This document shows, piece by piece, positions 55,701 to 64,000 of a stretch of DNA of 64,000 nt. This DNA is from Whitmania pigra (taxonomy: Eukaryota; Annelida; Clitellata; Hirudinida; Haemopidae), in NCBI GenBank assembly GCA_021613335.1, contig JAJTWR010000113.1, forward strand, positions 824,001-888,000, written 5' to 3'. The translations under genes were made by a program, and so were the position numbers. The notes under the pieces are model-generated. The model worked only from the letters and a program-made list of their open reading frames with translations. It was not told the origin of the DNA and did no database searches. Positions within the stretch are counted from its first letter, which is position 1. Every line of letters begins with the position of its first letter.

Positions 55701-58700
55701 TTATTGTCTTCATTATGTTGCTGAATTGCTTGTTAGCCAACAGACTTTGACTATGGGAGGTTCTCTTTGGTCTTCTCTTCACATCTGCCTTAGTTGTCTA
55801 AAGTGGCCATAAAAGCTCTTGGTGGCTTTTTCTTGTACATTAAGTACAAATGCACACTGGTACTTGTAGGTTTCTTTCTGGTGGCAATCAGGATATAGCA
55901 TTTTTTGGCCACAAGCTTTTATTTGACTCAGTTGTTGATAGTGATATCATATTACTATCACTGCCTGCAGCTGACCTATTTTTTTTGCTATTATCACATC
56001 TTTTAGCAAAGGAATTGACCCCTTCCTGCAGTGGTTTCAGAAGATTTCATGAGCTAGATCCAGAATGGGGAGGCTTCCACACCCTCACATATCATTGTCA
56101 TAGCTTATGTTCTTTTTCGACTCCTACTGACTATGGGGAAGAGATATTGCCTGTGAACCATCACTTCCAGGTCTGTTGACAGGTCTTCAAACATATTCTG
56201 TTTTTAGTGAGTTGCTTCACTCAGGTCTGATTTGGAAATATTTCCATTCTGGAGATGTTTTATCAGATTTCAAATGTTCTTTTGCAATGGCTTCTATATT
56301 CACAAAATTTGCTGGAGTTTTGTAATTTTTTTCCCAAATGTGGATGTTTGGAATTCTCTGTTGACAACCATTATTAAAAGCTTGGTCAAAGAAATAAACT
56401 TTAACTCCACTTTCTCCATTACTAATCGTAATATAATGTTTACATTGTCTTACAATGTGTAATAATGTTACATTGTCACCAGCTTATACAGATTGTGAAT
56501 TGCAAAATTTTAAAATTTCTAAAGTGCAGTGACCAAATAAACTTTCTTTAAGCTTCAAAAGTTTCAATTTTTGTAACTTTATTTAATTTGATGTTCACAT
56601 TTGCTTCTTTTTTTTGTAGAAAATTATGGCTGCAGAAGCTTTAGAAACCAAAGCAAAAGTTCTTCAGTTGGTTTCAATAGACACCTTAAGCATTTTGTTA
56701 AAATATGTTCTGCAGAGAATGAAGCTTCCAGAGGTTTTCCCAATTAAATTTTAACATTAATCTAAAAAAACTTAAATTGTTTTTATTCTGATTTGCTTTT
56801 ACAGACCAAACCTTTCCATTATCCTGTTGATTGTGCAAGCATTCCCACATATACCGATTTTGTCTTTCACCCTATGGACTTTGCAACAATTGAAAGAGTA
56901 TTTAATTATTCTAATTTTAATTTTTGACAAATGTTGCTTGTTATCTGTTAATTATTACAATATAATTGTGACTATTAGTTGAGAGGAAAATAACTTTATA
57001 GTACTGATATGAGTATGAAATGATAAATTTAGTGGTAATTGTATTGTATATATTTAGTATGAATATTTATTAATGAATCAATTAGATTAATATGATATAG
57101 AGCATCAATTGGGACCTTAATTCTAGCAATCAAATTGCTCGAATAATTCAACATAATTCAATGAACATATCGCTAAAAGAGATTTAAAATCTATAAAAAT
57201 TAACTTTTTTAAACATAGACCAAAACCATGGATTTGTTTGAAAGTTTGTAGGAATCCTGTCCAATGTATGCCATGTTTCCTCTTTATATGATTTTCACTA
57301 TGCCAAGTTATCAGCAGCCTAGATCCCTAATTTATGCATTTTCCCATAATTTCTTACTTTTTTCTTGTTTATTTGTATATTTCCACAAGCATCCAAGGAG
57401 CGCTTTGTGGTGGTGCAAGCTGGGTTGCAAACACGACACGTAACGACTGTTGTCTTTACCATCGTTTGCAGGCACTCTGAGCTAATTTGCATATGATGAA
57501 ATTTTTGCCTTTTATTTTTGTGTTTTCCAGTAGGAGGGAATGCATAAACTAAATGAAAATACTTCTGCAAGCCTGTATCTTATCACAATGGTTGACATTA
57601 TTTGAGCCAATTAAAGATAAAAAAATTGCTGCATTTTTTTTATATTTACCTGAATTTAGAATTTGGGAGTTTTTTTTTAAATGTTTTATTTTTGTTACAG
57701 TGTATAATGAACGAAACTATGAGACTAGGATTGAAATTTAATGTGCATTACAAGCAATGTTCATGATCTTTTATCAGAATATTGGTAATAGGATCAATTT
57801 AAATATAGAAATATTTGTCTTTGATTCATTGTTGAAGAAGTGCTAGTTATGTGTAAATGTAATGAAATCAGTGGGATTGCATAGGACTTATGTGAGTCTT
57901 CCCTTCTGTAAAAGAAGAATCCTCTGTACCCTCAGAAATAAAGTTATATTCTCTGTGGCACCAATTAACTAGGAAAATCTGCTTCATTATTGGATGGCCA
58001 AGAAGGAAAGCTACACTGTATTATATGAGACTATGAAATATCTTCATATTCTTGCTGGCTCTGTGCATTTGTAGTAGTTTAAGATAATAAAAATAATTTT
58101 TCATTAAAGTCCCTTGCATACCTAGATAATCCTGCAATGGGATTTGAGTCTGTGATGTCATCTTGAGAGGTGAACTCTCAAACATTAAATCATGCAGGCA
58201 GGGATGTCATTTCAGATTTTTCCAAGGGGGGGGCAAACCCTTGCACAGCTTGAGAAGACAACCTCTTTTTGCTTCTAGCCACAATTTAGGGGGAGGGAGG
58301 AGGCAAGCTGTCGTAAAATATGAGACGACTTTTTTTGATGCTGCTTCAACTTATGTAACAGGGTTCCCAGATTGACAAGACTGCCCTGAAATTGAAATGG
58401 TTCATCTATAATTTTTTTAAAACAAGGTTCTTCACGATGAAAATAATTTGGTTGTCAAAGGTATAATTCTTGGTGGTCATGATCAAGACAATAAAGTGTG
58501 AAATTAAAAAAAATCAGTGCAGTTGCATTTGGGACTGTTAAGGTTTGGATCAACAAGTTTTGCTAGATTGTTTTGGATGCGCTGAAGGGAAAGGATGAGG
58601 GAGACAGAAATGTTAGAGAGGAGGGAATTGTGGTTGTCCAGGTATGGTTAAAGAAACTCTTGCGAGCCGTCAGGAATTGAACTCCTAATAGAGCTATATC

Positions 58701-61700
58701 ATAGCCTTAGCCACTTGGCCACCGTCGTCCGGTGTTGCAGTAGCCCAGGTGAGAAAATACTAGATTGTGCAAGAGCAGAAGTCATGTTGACAGAATGGAA
58801 TGGATGGATATGTTGGATAGCCCAGACAAGGTGATTGCCGATGTTCTGTCTAAGGATGACAACCTTGTGTGCAAAAATTTGGGGTCATGAGCCAAAGTAA
58901 CCAGTGCAGTGAAATTTGTGAGCCACTATTGCACAACTGTTACATAATTTTCCAACGACTATTTAACAAAGATGAAATTTCAATATTTGTATGTTTGGCC
59001 CAGTATGTTCTGGGGAAGAAATTAGACTCAAAATAAATCTATCTGAGATGAGTTCCACGCTTATCAATCCAGTGAGTATGGACATCATTTATAGATGGAT
59101 TTGCAAAAATCGGAGACACTTTAGTGATTTTTTTGTGCCATAAACACTAAAGTGAATTTATGAGATTCTGGATCTGCTCTTTCTGATATCATCACTTTCA
59201 CACATGCATTTCACTCTTTTTCACACATGTTCACTGACATGTGATATTGGTAGTGGAAAGTCTGATCCGATTAATGTTGATGTGGTTGATGTTGATGCAG
59301 TTGATGTTTGAGTTAAAGTATCAGGCTTCACTGCTTCTTTTGCCCCAAAAGTCATTCTTTTGTTTTTGTGTAAGCATTTTATTTCTTCAAAAATGATTCA
59401 GCTTTCTCAAATATCAAACTTGATTCTCTTCCACATCTCATTAACTTCTTTTTGACAGTCAGATAAGTTGGCCGAACTGTGCTTGAAATGCCCAAGTGTC
59501 GACATTTTGCCAAGAGAGGTGATGAGTCGTTTGCTTTCAAACCTGCTAAAATGCTAAGTTGAAAGCAGTGTGCGATAAATGGTATGTGGCCATAATCAGT
59601 TTATCCAATTGCAGCAACCATGTTGCATGCATTTTCAGTGATGACACAGCATATCTTATCGGTGACGTTCCATGTTGCAACAGACTCCTCCAAGAAACAT
59701 TTTTAGTAGTGTTCATCAACAAACAACCTAATGAAACTGATTTCAGTCTGAACCAATCCCGTTACACCACAGCAAGATTCGTTGTTGTTCGAAGTCCAAA
59801 AAGCAGTAGCGAGAGTAATGCTTTGTATAATTTCCATAACTTTTTTATGCTCTGTCAACTTGTGTTTGTATGTCTCAGCAATCACATTGTCGATTGAACA
59901 TGGATTGGGTAAGTTGTAGGTCTGGTTTTGGAGAGCTGTCCGCAGCACTGTTTGTAGTCCATCATCTTCCACAATTAAAGTAGGACGTCCTGAACTGGTG
60001 ATCCAGTGAGCTAAAGCGACTTTCAAGTCTGCAGAAAGTTTGTTGCTTACAGACTTGTTATTCTGACACAAGAAATTTGTTATTGATCATGCTTCAGAAA
60101 TCTTCTGACAGTCACTGTCTTCAACGTCTTTGTATTTTGAGAGGATGTTTTTTCTGAATAGGATACGTTAGCAACATATTTGAACCACAGAAAGAAGATT
60201 GTTTACTGCAGTGAACACAATGTGGCCATCGACTAATTTTCCAAGAGCATTTAGTTTGTAAATGAAATGATTGCTCAAAAATATCTATTAATCGATTAAA
60301 GAAATTAACAGGTTAAAATTTTTAACTATTAATCATCGAATTAATAATTAATTCTGCAGCCTTAACTAATGCGTATGGTTTCTTAAACATAGTTAACACT
60401 AACCAATAAGTCCAAATCATCCTAGTTACGCAAGGGACTTTAATAAAATAAATAATAAATAAAATAACAATATTTATATTTGATACAACAAGCAGAATAG
60501 CCAAAAAAGACCTTCCACTTTTGTGACGATTGTGAGATCTGCTAAAAATCATATAAATTGTTCAGATGAGTGGTTCTAATTCCTTTACAAGTGTGACATC
60601 ATCCACCATCAATCATCTGATCTTCTCATCAAGTGAGGGACAAACTGGTGAAGAGCTGCATTTACTAAGCATCATTGCTGCACCATCTGATGTGAACATA
60701 ATCATCTTGTTGAGACCTAAACTATTATCTTATCGTTTTGCAAGTTTAATTTTATACGGAATCAATCACAGCAGTCAAGTACTTCATTCTACGTGTAGTT
60801 TACCAATACGCATCAGCCATACGGCTACTCCACATCAGTATTGCTCGCATTGTCCAGAGTGGGGCCATCTCCATTCTGAATGCAGGGTTCGGTGTCCATC
60901 TCCCCATTATCTCCCTGAAGGGTAGGATCTTGGTCCTGAGATCCCTGATCTGCGTGGACTTCGGTCATCCCTGATTCGTTTCTGTTACCTGAGGGTTCCA
61001 CCGGTCTGGCAGGCATTTTGCCCCGTGATGTGCCTGTTGTATATGTCCCTCGATCGCTTGATGGTATCAGCCACTATGAGTTTCCTCAGAGTGGTGGCAT
61101 AACTATGACTGATACCTAGGGCGGTGAGATCGTTTTAATCTGGCCAATTTCCCAGGGCTCCTACAATTATAGGGGCTATCATCGTCGTCTTGTAGTCTTG
61201 TGCTCATACTTGGAGATCTTATATTTATCCAATAATATTTTGTCAATTTGTTTATACTATCAAAAGTTCCATCCAAATGTTTGGTAGATTTTGTATCATA
61301 AATTCAGCAAAAATTTAAAATGCCTCAATCTTTAGTGATATTTATCTCAAAAGGGTGGTCAAAATTTTTTTTAAATTAATTTTTGTTTTACATTTCTAAG
61401 ATTGCTTTACAACATATTGAAATTAAAAAAAAGTAAATTGGTCTTAATAAAATAAACGAAAAAAAACATTGATTTTTTTTTAAATCAGACACACATACTG
61501 TGTTATAACTATTGTTGTAAATGTGGTAAAGCAATGATTTTTGGTGGATTTGTTTATCTATGTAAAAGCTATTAAATTATTTAAAATTAAACATTTACTG
61601 ATTTACTATTTTTGAGTATAAAAAATGGCAATATCTTCTAAAATATCAGTCATGTCTAACCAATATTTTGTATTTCCCCATTACATAGGCCACTGTTTGT

Positions 61701-63944
61701 TGTGATTTGAGTGCCCCTGACGCTTAAGGCGCTTTGCAAATGCACTTATCATTATTATTATTTAATATTATTATTATTATTAAATTATAAACATTTTTGA
61801 AAATTGAGTTCATTTGATCTGACCCAGTGGTGTAATAATTAGGGTTATTTTAATGTAATTACTGTTACATTCAGAATCTGTTACTGTCAATACTCCTAGT
61901 GGATATTACATTGGGTTAATCATTCCTCTCCCAAGTTGACCACTCGTACTTTTTATAGTTTAGTCATAAACAATAAATGAATGTGGTAGTAAGGATGCTA
62001 CAGTGATGCTTTAATTGGTTTGTGATTTAAATCATTCTAAGATTTGTTGCTATTGCTCCTTCAGAATATGACGAAACAAGTGTATGGATCAACAGAAGCT
62101 TTCATAGCTGATGTTAGGTGGATTCTTCATAACTGCATTATTTTCAATGGAAGTAAGCTTATTTTGATGGTAATTTTTAATAAAATCACTTCTGGTGTAT
62201 TATATTGTTAATGAGACAATATCAAGACCATTTTCAACCACCAACTTTTGCCTTTTCTAAATATGATGTTATAGTTTATGTTATAAACATGTTTTTTTTT
62301 GTTTTAATTATTTCACCAGTCATTTTTTTGGCAGAAAATCATCCTCTCACTTCTGTTGCAAAGTCTATGTTCAAAATATGCTGTCACGAGGCTAGTTTTG
62401 AATTGTTGTGGATTATTAATATTTTTAACTTATGTTAATATGTTTTAAATAGCAGAAATCATAGTTATTTGACTAATTTACAGTCTAGCTAGTCAACAAA
62501 TATTTATTAACTTTTTACATTAGATTAATTGTAGCTCTTTTTTTTATTATATTCTGGAACAATTTATATAAAATTAAAAAAATTTTAGATTAACATTTCC
62601 TGTATATACAGAGTAAAACATTTTCATTTAAATCTCCTTTGGAGATGATAACCCTAAAGCATTTAGTATTTTTACTTGCATAGCACTCTTTATGTTTGAT
62701 TTACATAACATGCACCCACCTCTGCATATGTTGCAAAATTAAGGCTGCAAATGTGCTTCTAGTCACTTCATCTTATTTTTCAATTAATTTCCAAATATAT
62801 GCAATTTCTGTTTACAAATGAGTTTTATTCATAAAAATCTCCACAATAGTAGTTTAGAAATAGATTTTTTGTAGATCAGTGATTTACATTTAGCCAGTTG
62901 CTGAGGCAAACGAGTTTGTTGACATTGGAGAAGGAGAGGCATATTTGCCATTTGCATCCATGTCCAGAAAGGCTAAATGACACAGCTGGAGAAACCAAAT
63001 ATTTGAAAGCTGGCTTGGCAAGAAAGCCATATGGTGGCACACATTTCCACCACCATTCCAATTTGTCAATTTCTGGTTCTGAACTATCATTTTAGTGCTG
63101 ATGTTATTGTTGCAGCAGATGATGTTTGCATGTTAAATTTGTGAAAATATGGTACTCTTGTACAATCGCCTCTGATTTGTTATTCATAAGCAGATACACC
63201 AGATTTAATGTTATCACAGTGTACATTTGCATTACATTCTGAAGCTGAAGTACTGGCTTCAGCCTTCATCATCTTCAGAACCCCTATGTCAAATGACTTA
63301 AAATAGATTTTGGAGGAATAAAGCAATAAACTGCTAAAACCAACTACATGTCCAAAAAGACCACATATGTAATTAAAAGTTCTTGAAGAAATGCAATTAT
63401 TTAGTGGAACATCTTCACATCAAATTAATGTAATAAACGAATCTGAATTAAAATTTAAGTGCATTTAATTTAGTTGAAATTAGTTTGTGTAATCAAAGTA
63501 TGTCTGAAATAAATTATCCAAACTGAAATGCCTTCAAAGGTTTTTTTAAACATATCCAAATGTTGATGAACATTGCTAACTTTATATTTACAACTTTTAT
63601 TAATATTCAGCCAATCAGTTTCATCATTGACAGCAATTTTATATGTTGATTGAACAAAATAAAAATTCTATAATTTTGCAAGTTTATTTTAATAGAACTT
63701 GCCATTTAAATGACTTAACATCCGGTCATTATATTGCATCAGGAGTTTTTATGAAAATATGACTGCTGCTTTGTTTTACGGATTGTGATGATGCAATTAC
63801 TTCTCTAAATTCAATTAATTCTACATTAAATTAAATCTCATATTAAATATGCAATTTTAACAGACCAGTGAGCTCAATATCTGCCCTGATTGCTACTTGA
63901 ACTCCTGCATTAAAGAAAATACCGATTGGTTTTGTGAGCCTTGC
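46652..63944 (+). CDS. ZMYND8: ZMYND8-like chromatin reader, 5' part (PHD, bromodomain, zinc ribbon)
   Basis: Exons at 46652-46774, 46892-46977 (both tentative), 52017-52157, 56620-56733, 56805-56897, 62065-62152, 62335-62390 and 63864-63944 join in one frame and continue past the window. A full C4HC3 PHD finger ([24 protein letters not shown]) is followed by a bromodomain ([51 protein letters not shown] with the acetyl-lysine-binding Asn) and a zinc ribbon ([18 protein letters not shown]). This order and spacing match ZMYND8, a nuclear reader of acetylated and methylated histones. The PWWP and MYND domains would lie downstream. Intron 62391-63863 appears to be GC-AG. Introns are loaded with transposons. 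ZMYND11 is the main alternative. Confidence 0.9.
46892..46977 (+). CDS. ZMYND8: ZMYND8-like upstream exon (tentative)
   Basis: Follows acceptor tttatgttaag; reads [20 protein letters not shown] then IQDVGEGK, ending before donor gtatat in phase 0, which matches the phase 0 start of the PHD exon. Basic, low-complexity sequence as expected N-terminal to the PHD in this family. Confidence 0.5.
47296..47567. mobile_element. hAT-like MITE in ZMYND8 intron
   Basis: Left end CAAGGGCAGATCTAAAAC and right end, reverse complemented, CAAGGGCATATTTAGGG. Flanks GTTCTATC and GCTCTGTC match at six of eight positions, both differences transitions, consistent with an aged 8-bp duplication. A/T-rich interior. 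Confidence 0.75.
47960..49140 (+). pseudogene. L2/CR1-like LINE RT fragment
   Basis: Broken frames read [58 protein letters not shown] and MSFHQYAD, the RT core order of L2/CR1 LINEs, where FDTINHT and the YAD box remain near the active site. Later pieces cover the thumb. Many stops and shifts. Confidence 0.75.
49640..50440 (+). pseudogene. R2-like non-LTR retrotransposon fragment
   Basis: Readings [23 protein letters not shown], then in other frames [20 protein letters not shown] follow the pattern of R2/CRE-type RTs (EV-xx-A, AAPGx[13 protein letters not shown]). Upstream basic frame 49727-49975 ([40 protein letters not shown]) fits the pre-RT region. Located in ZMYND8 intron 2; not in rDNA. 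Family call is by eye. Confidence 0.5.
50536..51408 (+). mobile_element. Tigger/pogo-like element with TA target duplication
   Basis: Bounded by CAGTGTTTCCC at left and GGACACTG at right with TA on each side (50534-50535 and 51409-51410). Subterminal repeats ataataagccctag and aaaaataagccctag face each other. It keeps only the DNA-binding part of a transposase, so it is a deletion derivative of a longer pogo/Tigger element. Confidence 0.85.
50878..51123 (+). pseudogene. Pogo/Tigger transposase N-terminal DNA-binding domain
   Basis: Reads [40 protein letters not shown] and [19 protein letters not shown], a Brinker/pogo-type helix-turn-helix start followed by the GxGRxPLxxELE junction that leads into the CENP-B domain. 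The frame stops at 51121-51123. It could still encode an 81-residue DNA-binding protein that competes with a full transposase, but expression is unproven. Confidence 0.8.
52017..52157 (+). CDS. ZMYND8: ZMYND8-like PHD-finger exon
   Basis: 47 codons between acceptor ttaattacag and donor gttagt. Cys at exon positions 8, 11, 20, 23, 31, 43, 46 and His 28 give a complete C4HC3 finger. Starts [17 protein letters not shown] and ends QWICPECQ. Confidence 0.95.
53040..54560 (-). mobile_element. Pogo/Tigger element (degenerate) in ZMYND8 intron
   Basis: Non-coding part 53090-53560 matches the repeat at 31180-31680; transposase coding follows at 53575-54560 on the minus strand. The 5' end is cut by a minisatellite at about 54565. 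No terminal repeats located. Confidence 0.7.
53575..54545 (-). pseudogene. Pogo/Tigger DDE transposase remnant
   Basis: From the N-terminal side: [60 protein letters not shown], then in other frames [49 protein letters not shown] and finally [26 protein letters not shown]. This is the pogo/jerky DDE fold. The first catalytic Asp, normally NxDExP, is Gly here. Frameshifts at several points. Confidence 0.88.
54565..54790. repeat. Minisatellite of about 15-16 bp units
   Basis: Around 15 imperfect units of the type gtcaaaatagcccggc or gacaaaatagcccgg. G/C-rich spacers alternate with aaaata. It abuts the truncated pogo transposase. Confidence 0.9.
54800..56600 (+). other. ZMYND8 intron without recognised content
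   Basis: Apart from the repeat at 55370-55490 nothing was recognised. The open frame at 55850-56179 has no domain, no splice support and no homology I can name. Confidence 0.4.
55370..55490. repeat. Dispersed repeat fragment
   Basis: Contains gcgtgttatattcatccg, cgtgttaaattcc and cgtgaaaatacggtac; related text occurs at about 37190-37215, 52345-52370 and 63130-63160. Probably fragments of one transposon family; no ends defined. Confidence 0.5.
56620..56733 (+). CDS. ZMYND8: ZMYND8-like bromodomain exon 1
   Basis: 38 codons, acceptor tttttttgtag, donor gttttc. Reads [20 protein letters not shown] and [16 protein letters not shown], the linker and first bromodomain helix. Confidence 0.93.
56805..56897 (+). 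CDS. ZMYND8: ZMYND8-like bromodomain exon 2
   Basis: 31 codons after acceptor tttgcttttacag, only 71 bp downstream of the previous exon. Reads [20 protein letters not shown] and [10 protein letters not shown] (ZA loop); donor gtattt. Confidence 0.93.
56898..58150 (+). other. ZMYND8 intron, unassigned
   Basis: A minus-strand frame 57319-57570 (includes [20 protein letters not shown]) is slightly suggestive but unassigned. A short LINE-tail-like run (aatttttcattaaagtccct) lies at about 58096-58115. Confidence 0.35.
58195..58330. repeat. Transposon fragment related to 43190-43230
   Basis: ggggggggcaaacccttgca followed by cagcttgagaaga resembles ggggggcaaaaccctcgcac, aacttgagatgg at 43192-43228. 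Only a short block is shared. Confidence 0.4.
58655..58740 (-). repeat. tRNA-derived SINE head
   Basis: Reverse complement reads ggtggccaagtggctaaggc (strong A box) and, about 30 bp on, aggagttcaattcctgacgg (B box). The ends do not pair as an acceptor stem, so it is more likely a SINE or tRNA pseudogene than a working tRNA gene. Confidence 0.55.
58998..59125 (+). pseudogene. I-like LINE 3' fragment
   Basis: Matches the LINE C-terminus: readings [20 protein letters not shown] and [13 protein letters not shown] correspond to NLSDMSSMLSNPASVDIIYR at 3985-4048. Both sides truncated. Confidence 0.8.
59330..60180 (-). pseudogene. hAT transposase fragment (ZBED-like)
   Basis: The best frame (59703-60071) reads [56 protein letters not shown] and [19 protein letters not shown], which is the ZBED-type hAT core including the first acidic segment. 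At lower coordinates other frames continue ([30 protein letters not shown]). Stops near 59700 and 59570. Confidence 0.82.
60340..60362 (-). other. Possible hAT terminus
   Basis: Read on the minus strand from 60362: TAAGGCTGCAGAATTAATT, similar to ends of ZBED-class hATs and correctly placed upstream of the transposase. The other end is missing. Confidence 0.4.
60389..60475 (+). repeat. LINE/SINE 3' tail
   Basis: taacactaaccaataagtcc, aaatcatcctagttacgcaa and gggactttaataaaataaat match the LINE 3' untranslated tail at 4168-4250 with substitutions. Confidence 0.75.
60600..61190 (-). pseudogene. Non-LTR retrotransposon C-terminal fragment
   Basis: Minus-strand reading [34 protein letters not shown] and [20 protein letters not shown] resembles the conserved C-terminal tail (IPIIIGALG, LQK-xxLLGTARILR) of several LINE families. 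Downstream [20 protein letters not shown] is acidic and uninformative. Exact family not determined. Confidence 0.5.
61692..61790 (+). repeat. L2/CR1-type LINE 3' end with (ATT)n tail
   Basis: gcccctgacgcttaaggcgc, tttgcaaatgcacttatcat followed by attattatt is the characteristic short 3' end of L2/CR1-like LINEs with a trinucleotide tail. Confidence 0.65.
62065..62152 (+). CDS. ZMYND8: ZMYND8-like bromodomain exon 3
   Basis: Acceptor tgctccttcag, donor gtaagc. Reads [19 protein letters not shown] then [10 protein letters not shown], including the conserved Asn of the acetyl-lysine pocket. Confidence 0.94.
62335..62390 (+). CDS. ZMYND8: ZMYND8-like bromodomain exon 4, followed by a GC donor
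   Basis: Acceptor ttttttggcag. Reads [18 protein letters not shown]. The next exon aligns gap-free with the family only if splicing occurs after GAG at 62390, so the donor is GCTAGT. GT alternatives nearby shift frame into a stop (TGA) in the next exon. Confidence 0.9.
62391..63863 (+). other. ZMYND8: ZMYND8 intron with GC donor
   Basis: Starts GCTAGT and ends ...ttttaacag. Apart from short overlapping chance frames at 62876-63095 and a dispersed repeat scrap near 63130-63160, no content recognised. Confidence 0.6.
63864..63944 (+). CDS. ZMYND8: ZMYND8-like zinc-ribbon exon
   Basis: 27 codons after acceptor caattttaacag; reads [15 protein letters not shown] and [10 protein letters not shown]; donor gttagt at 63945. 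In the family this segment links the bromodomain to PWWP. Confidence 0.94.
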
Positions 63945-64000
63945 GTTAGTCTTGTTTACTTACTTATTAAAACCTAAAAGTCTAGTGCAACCATAAATTT

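Noticed and set aside
55850..56179. 109-codon plus-strand frame in ZMYND8 intron
   Set aside because: No homology recognised, no splice sites joining it to flanking exons in phase; probably chance.
57319..57570. 83-codon minus-strand frame with TCRVCNPAC
   Set aside because: Cys spacing hints at a finger but there is not enough pattern to assign; no partner motifs nearby.
58655..58740. Functional tRNA-Leu or tRNA-Ser gene
   Set aside because: A and B boxes are good, but the acceptor stem does not pair and the anticodon arm is not clear; kept only as a SINE-like repeat.

Overview
This is an AT-rich animal (metazoan) nuclear segment. It is not bacterial: all three host genes I can support are eukaryotic, two are split by introns, and the space between and inside them is filled with transposons. 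The mix of Copia, Gypsy, I-like, L2/CR1-like and R2-like LINEs, tRNA-derived SINEs, many hAT families and pogo/Tigger elements, plus a SAXO (ciliary microtubule) gene and a ZMYND8-type chromatin reader, fits a ciliated invertebrate or basal chordate. I cannot name the species.

Layout. 1-17.8 kb is a stack of nested transposons. A minus-strand Gypsy element (about 1.97-14.78 kb) was hit by a hAT element (2721-5324, 8-bp target duplication), which itself took a 5'-truncated LINE. It was also hit by a Copia element (about 5478-13232) whose 3' LTR was split by a second, younger Copia (8679-13036, 5-bp target duplication, LTRs about 98% identical). 17.8-27.1 kb is a complete eight-exon SAXO gene on + (455 residues predicted). 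27.3-28.9 kb is a convergent single-exon gene on - for a secreted or GPI-anchored leucine-rich-repeat protein. 29-46 kb is intergenic transposon territory: degenerate hATs, two head-to-tail copies of a GC-rich I-like LINE, a tRNA-headed SINE, L2/CR1 debris, two trinucleotide arrays of about 300 and 500 bp, a tandem array of about 180-bp monomers with an inverted outlier, and a terminal-inverted-repeat element. 46.65-64 kb is the 5' half of a ZMYND8-like gene on + (PHD, bromodomain and following zinc ribbon seen; PWWP and MYND would lie beyond the window), its introns loaded with hAT, LINE, R2-like and pogo/Tigger fragments.

The host genes are functionally unrelated as far as the sequence shows: a cilium microtubule stabiliser, a cell-surface LRR protein and a nuclear histone reader. 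The transposons relate to one another more clearly: the SINE at 31.75 kb carries a tail matching the I-like LINE next to it, suggesting a SINE-LINE partnership, and several non-autonomous hAT and Tigger elements have clear ends and target duplications. I did not find a convincing new defence, biosynthetic or mobile system. The most unusual observations are two introns that appear to use GC donors, the exon-module structure of the SAXO gene, the nested insertions, and the 43-46 kb satellite/foldback region.
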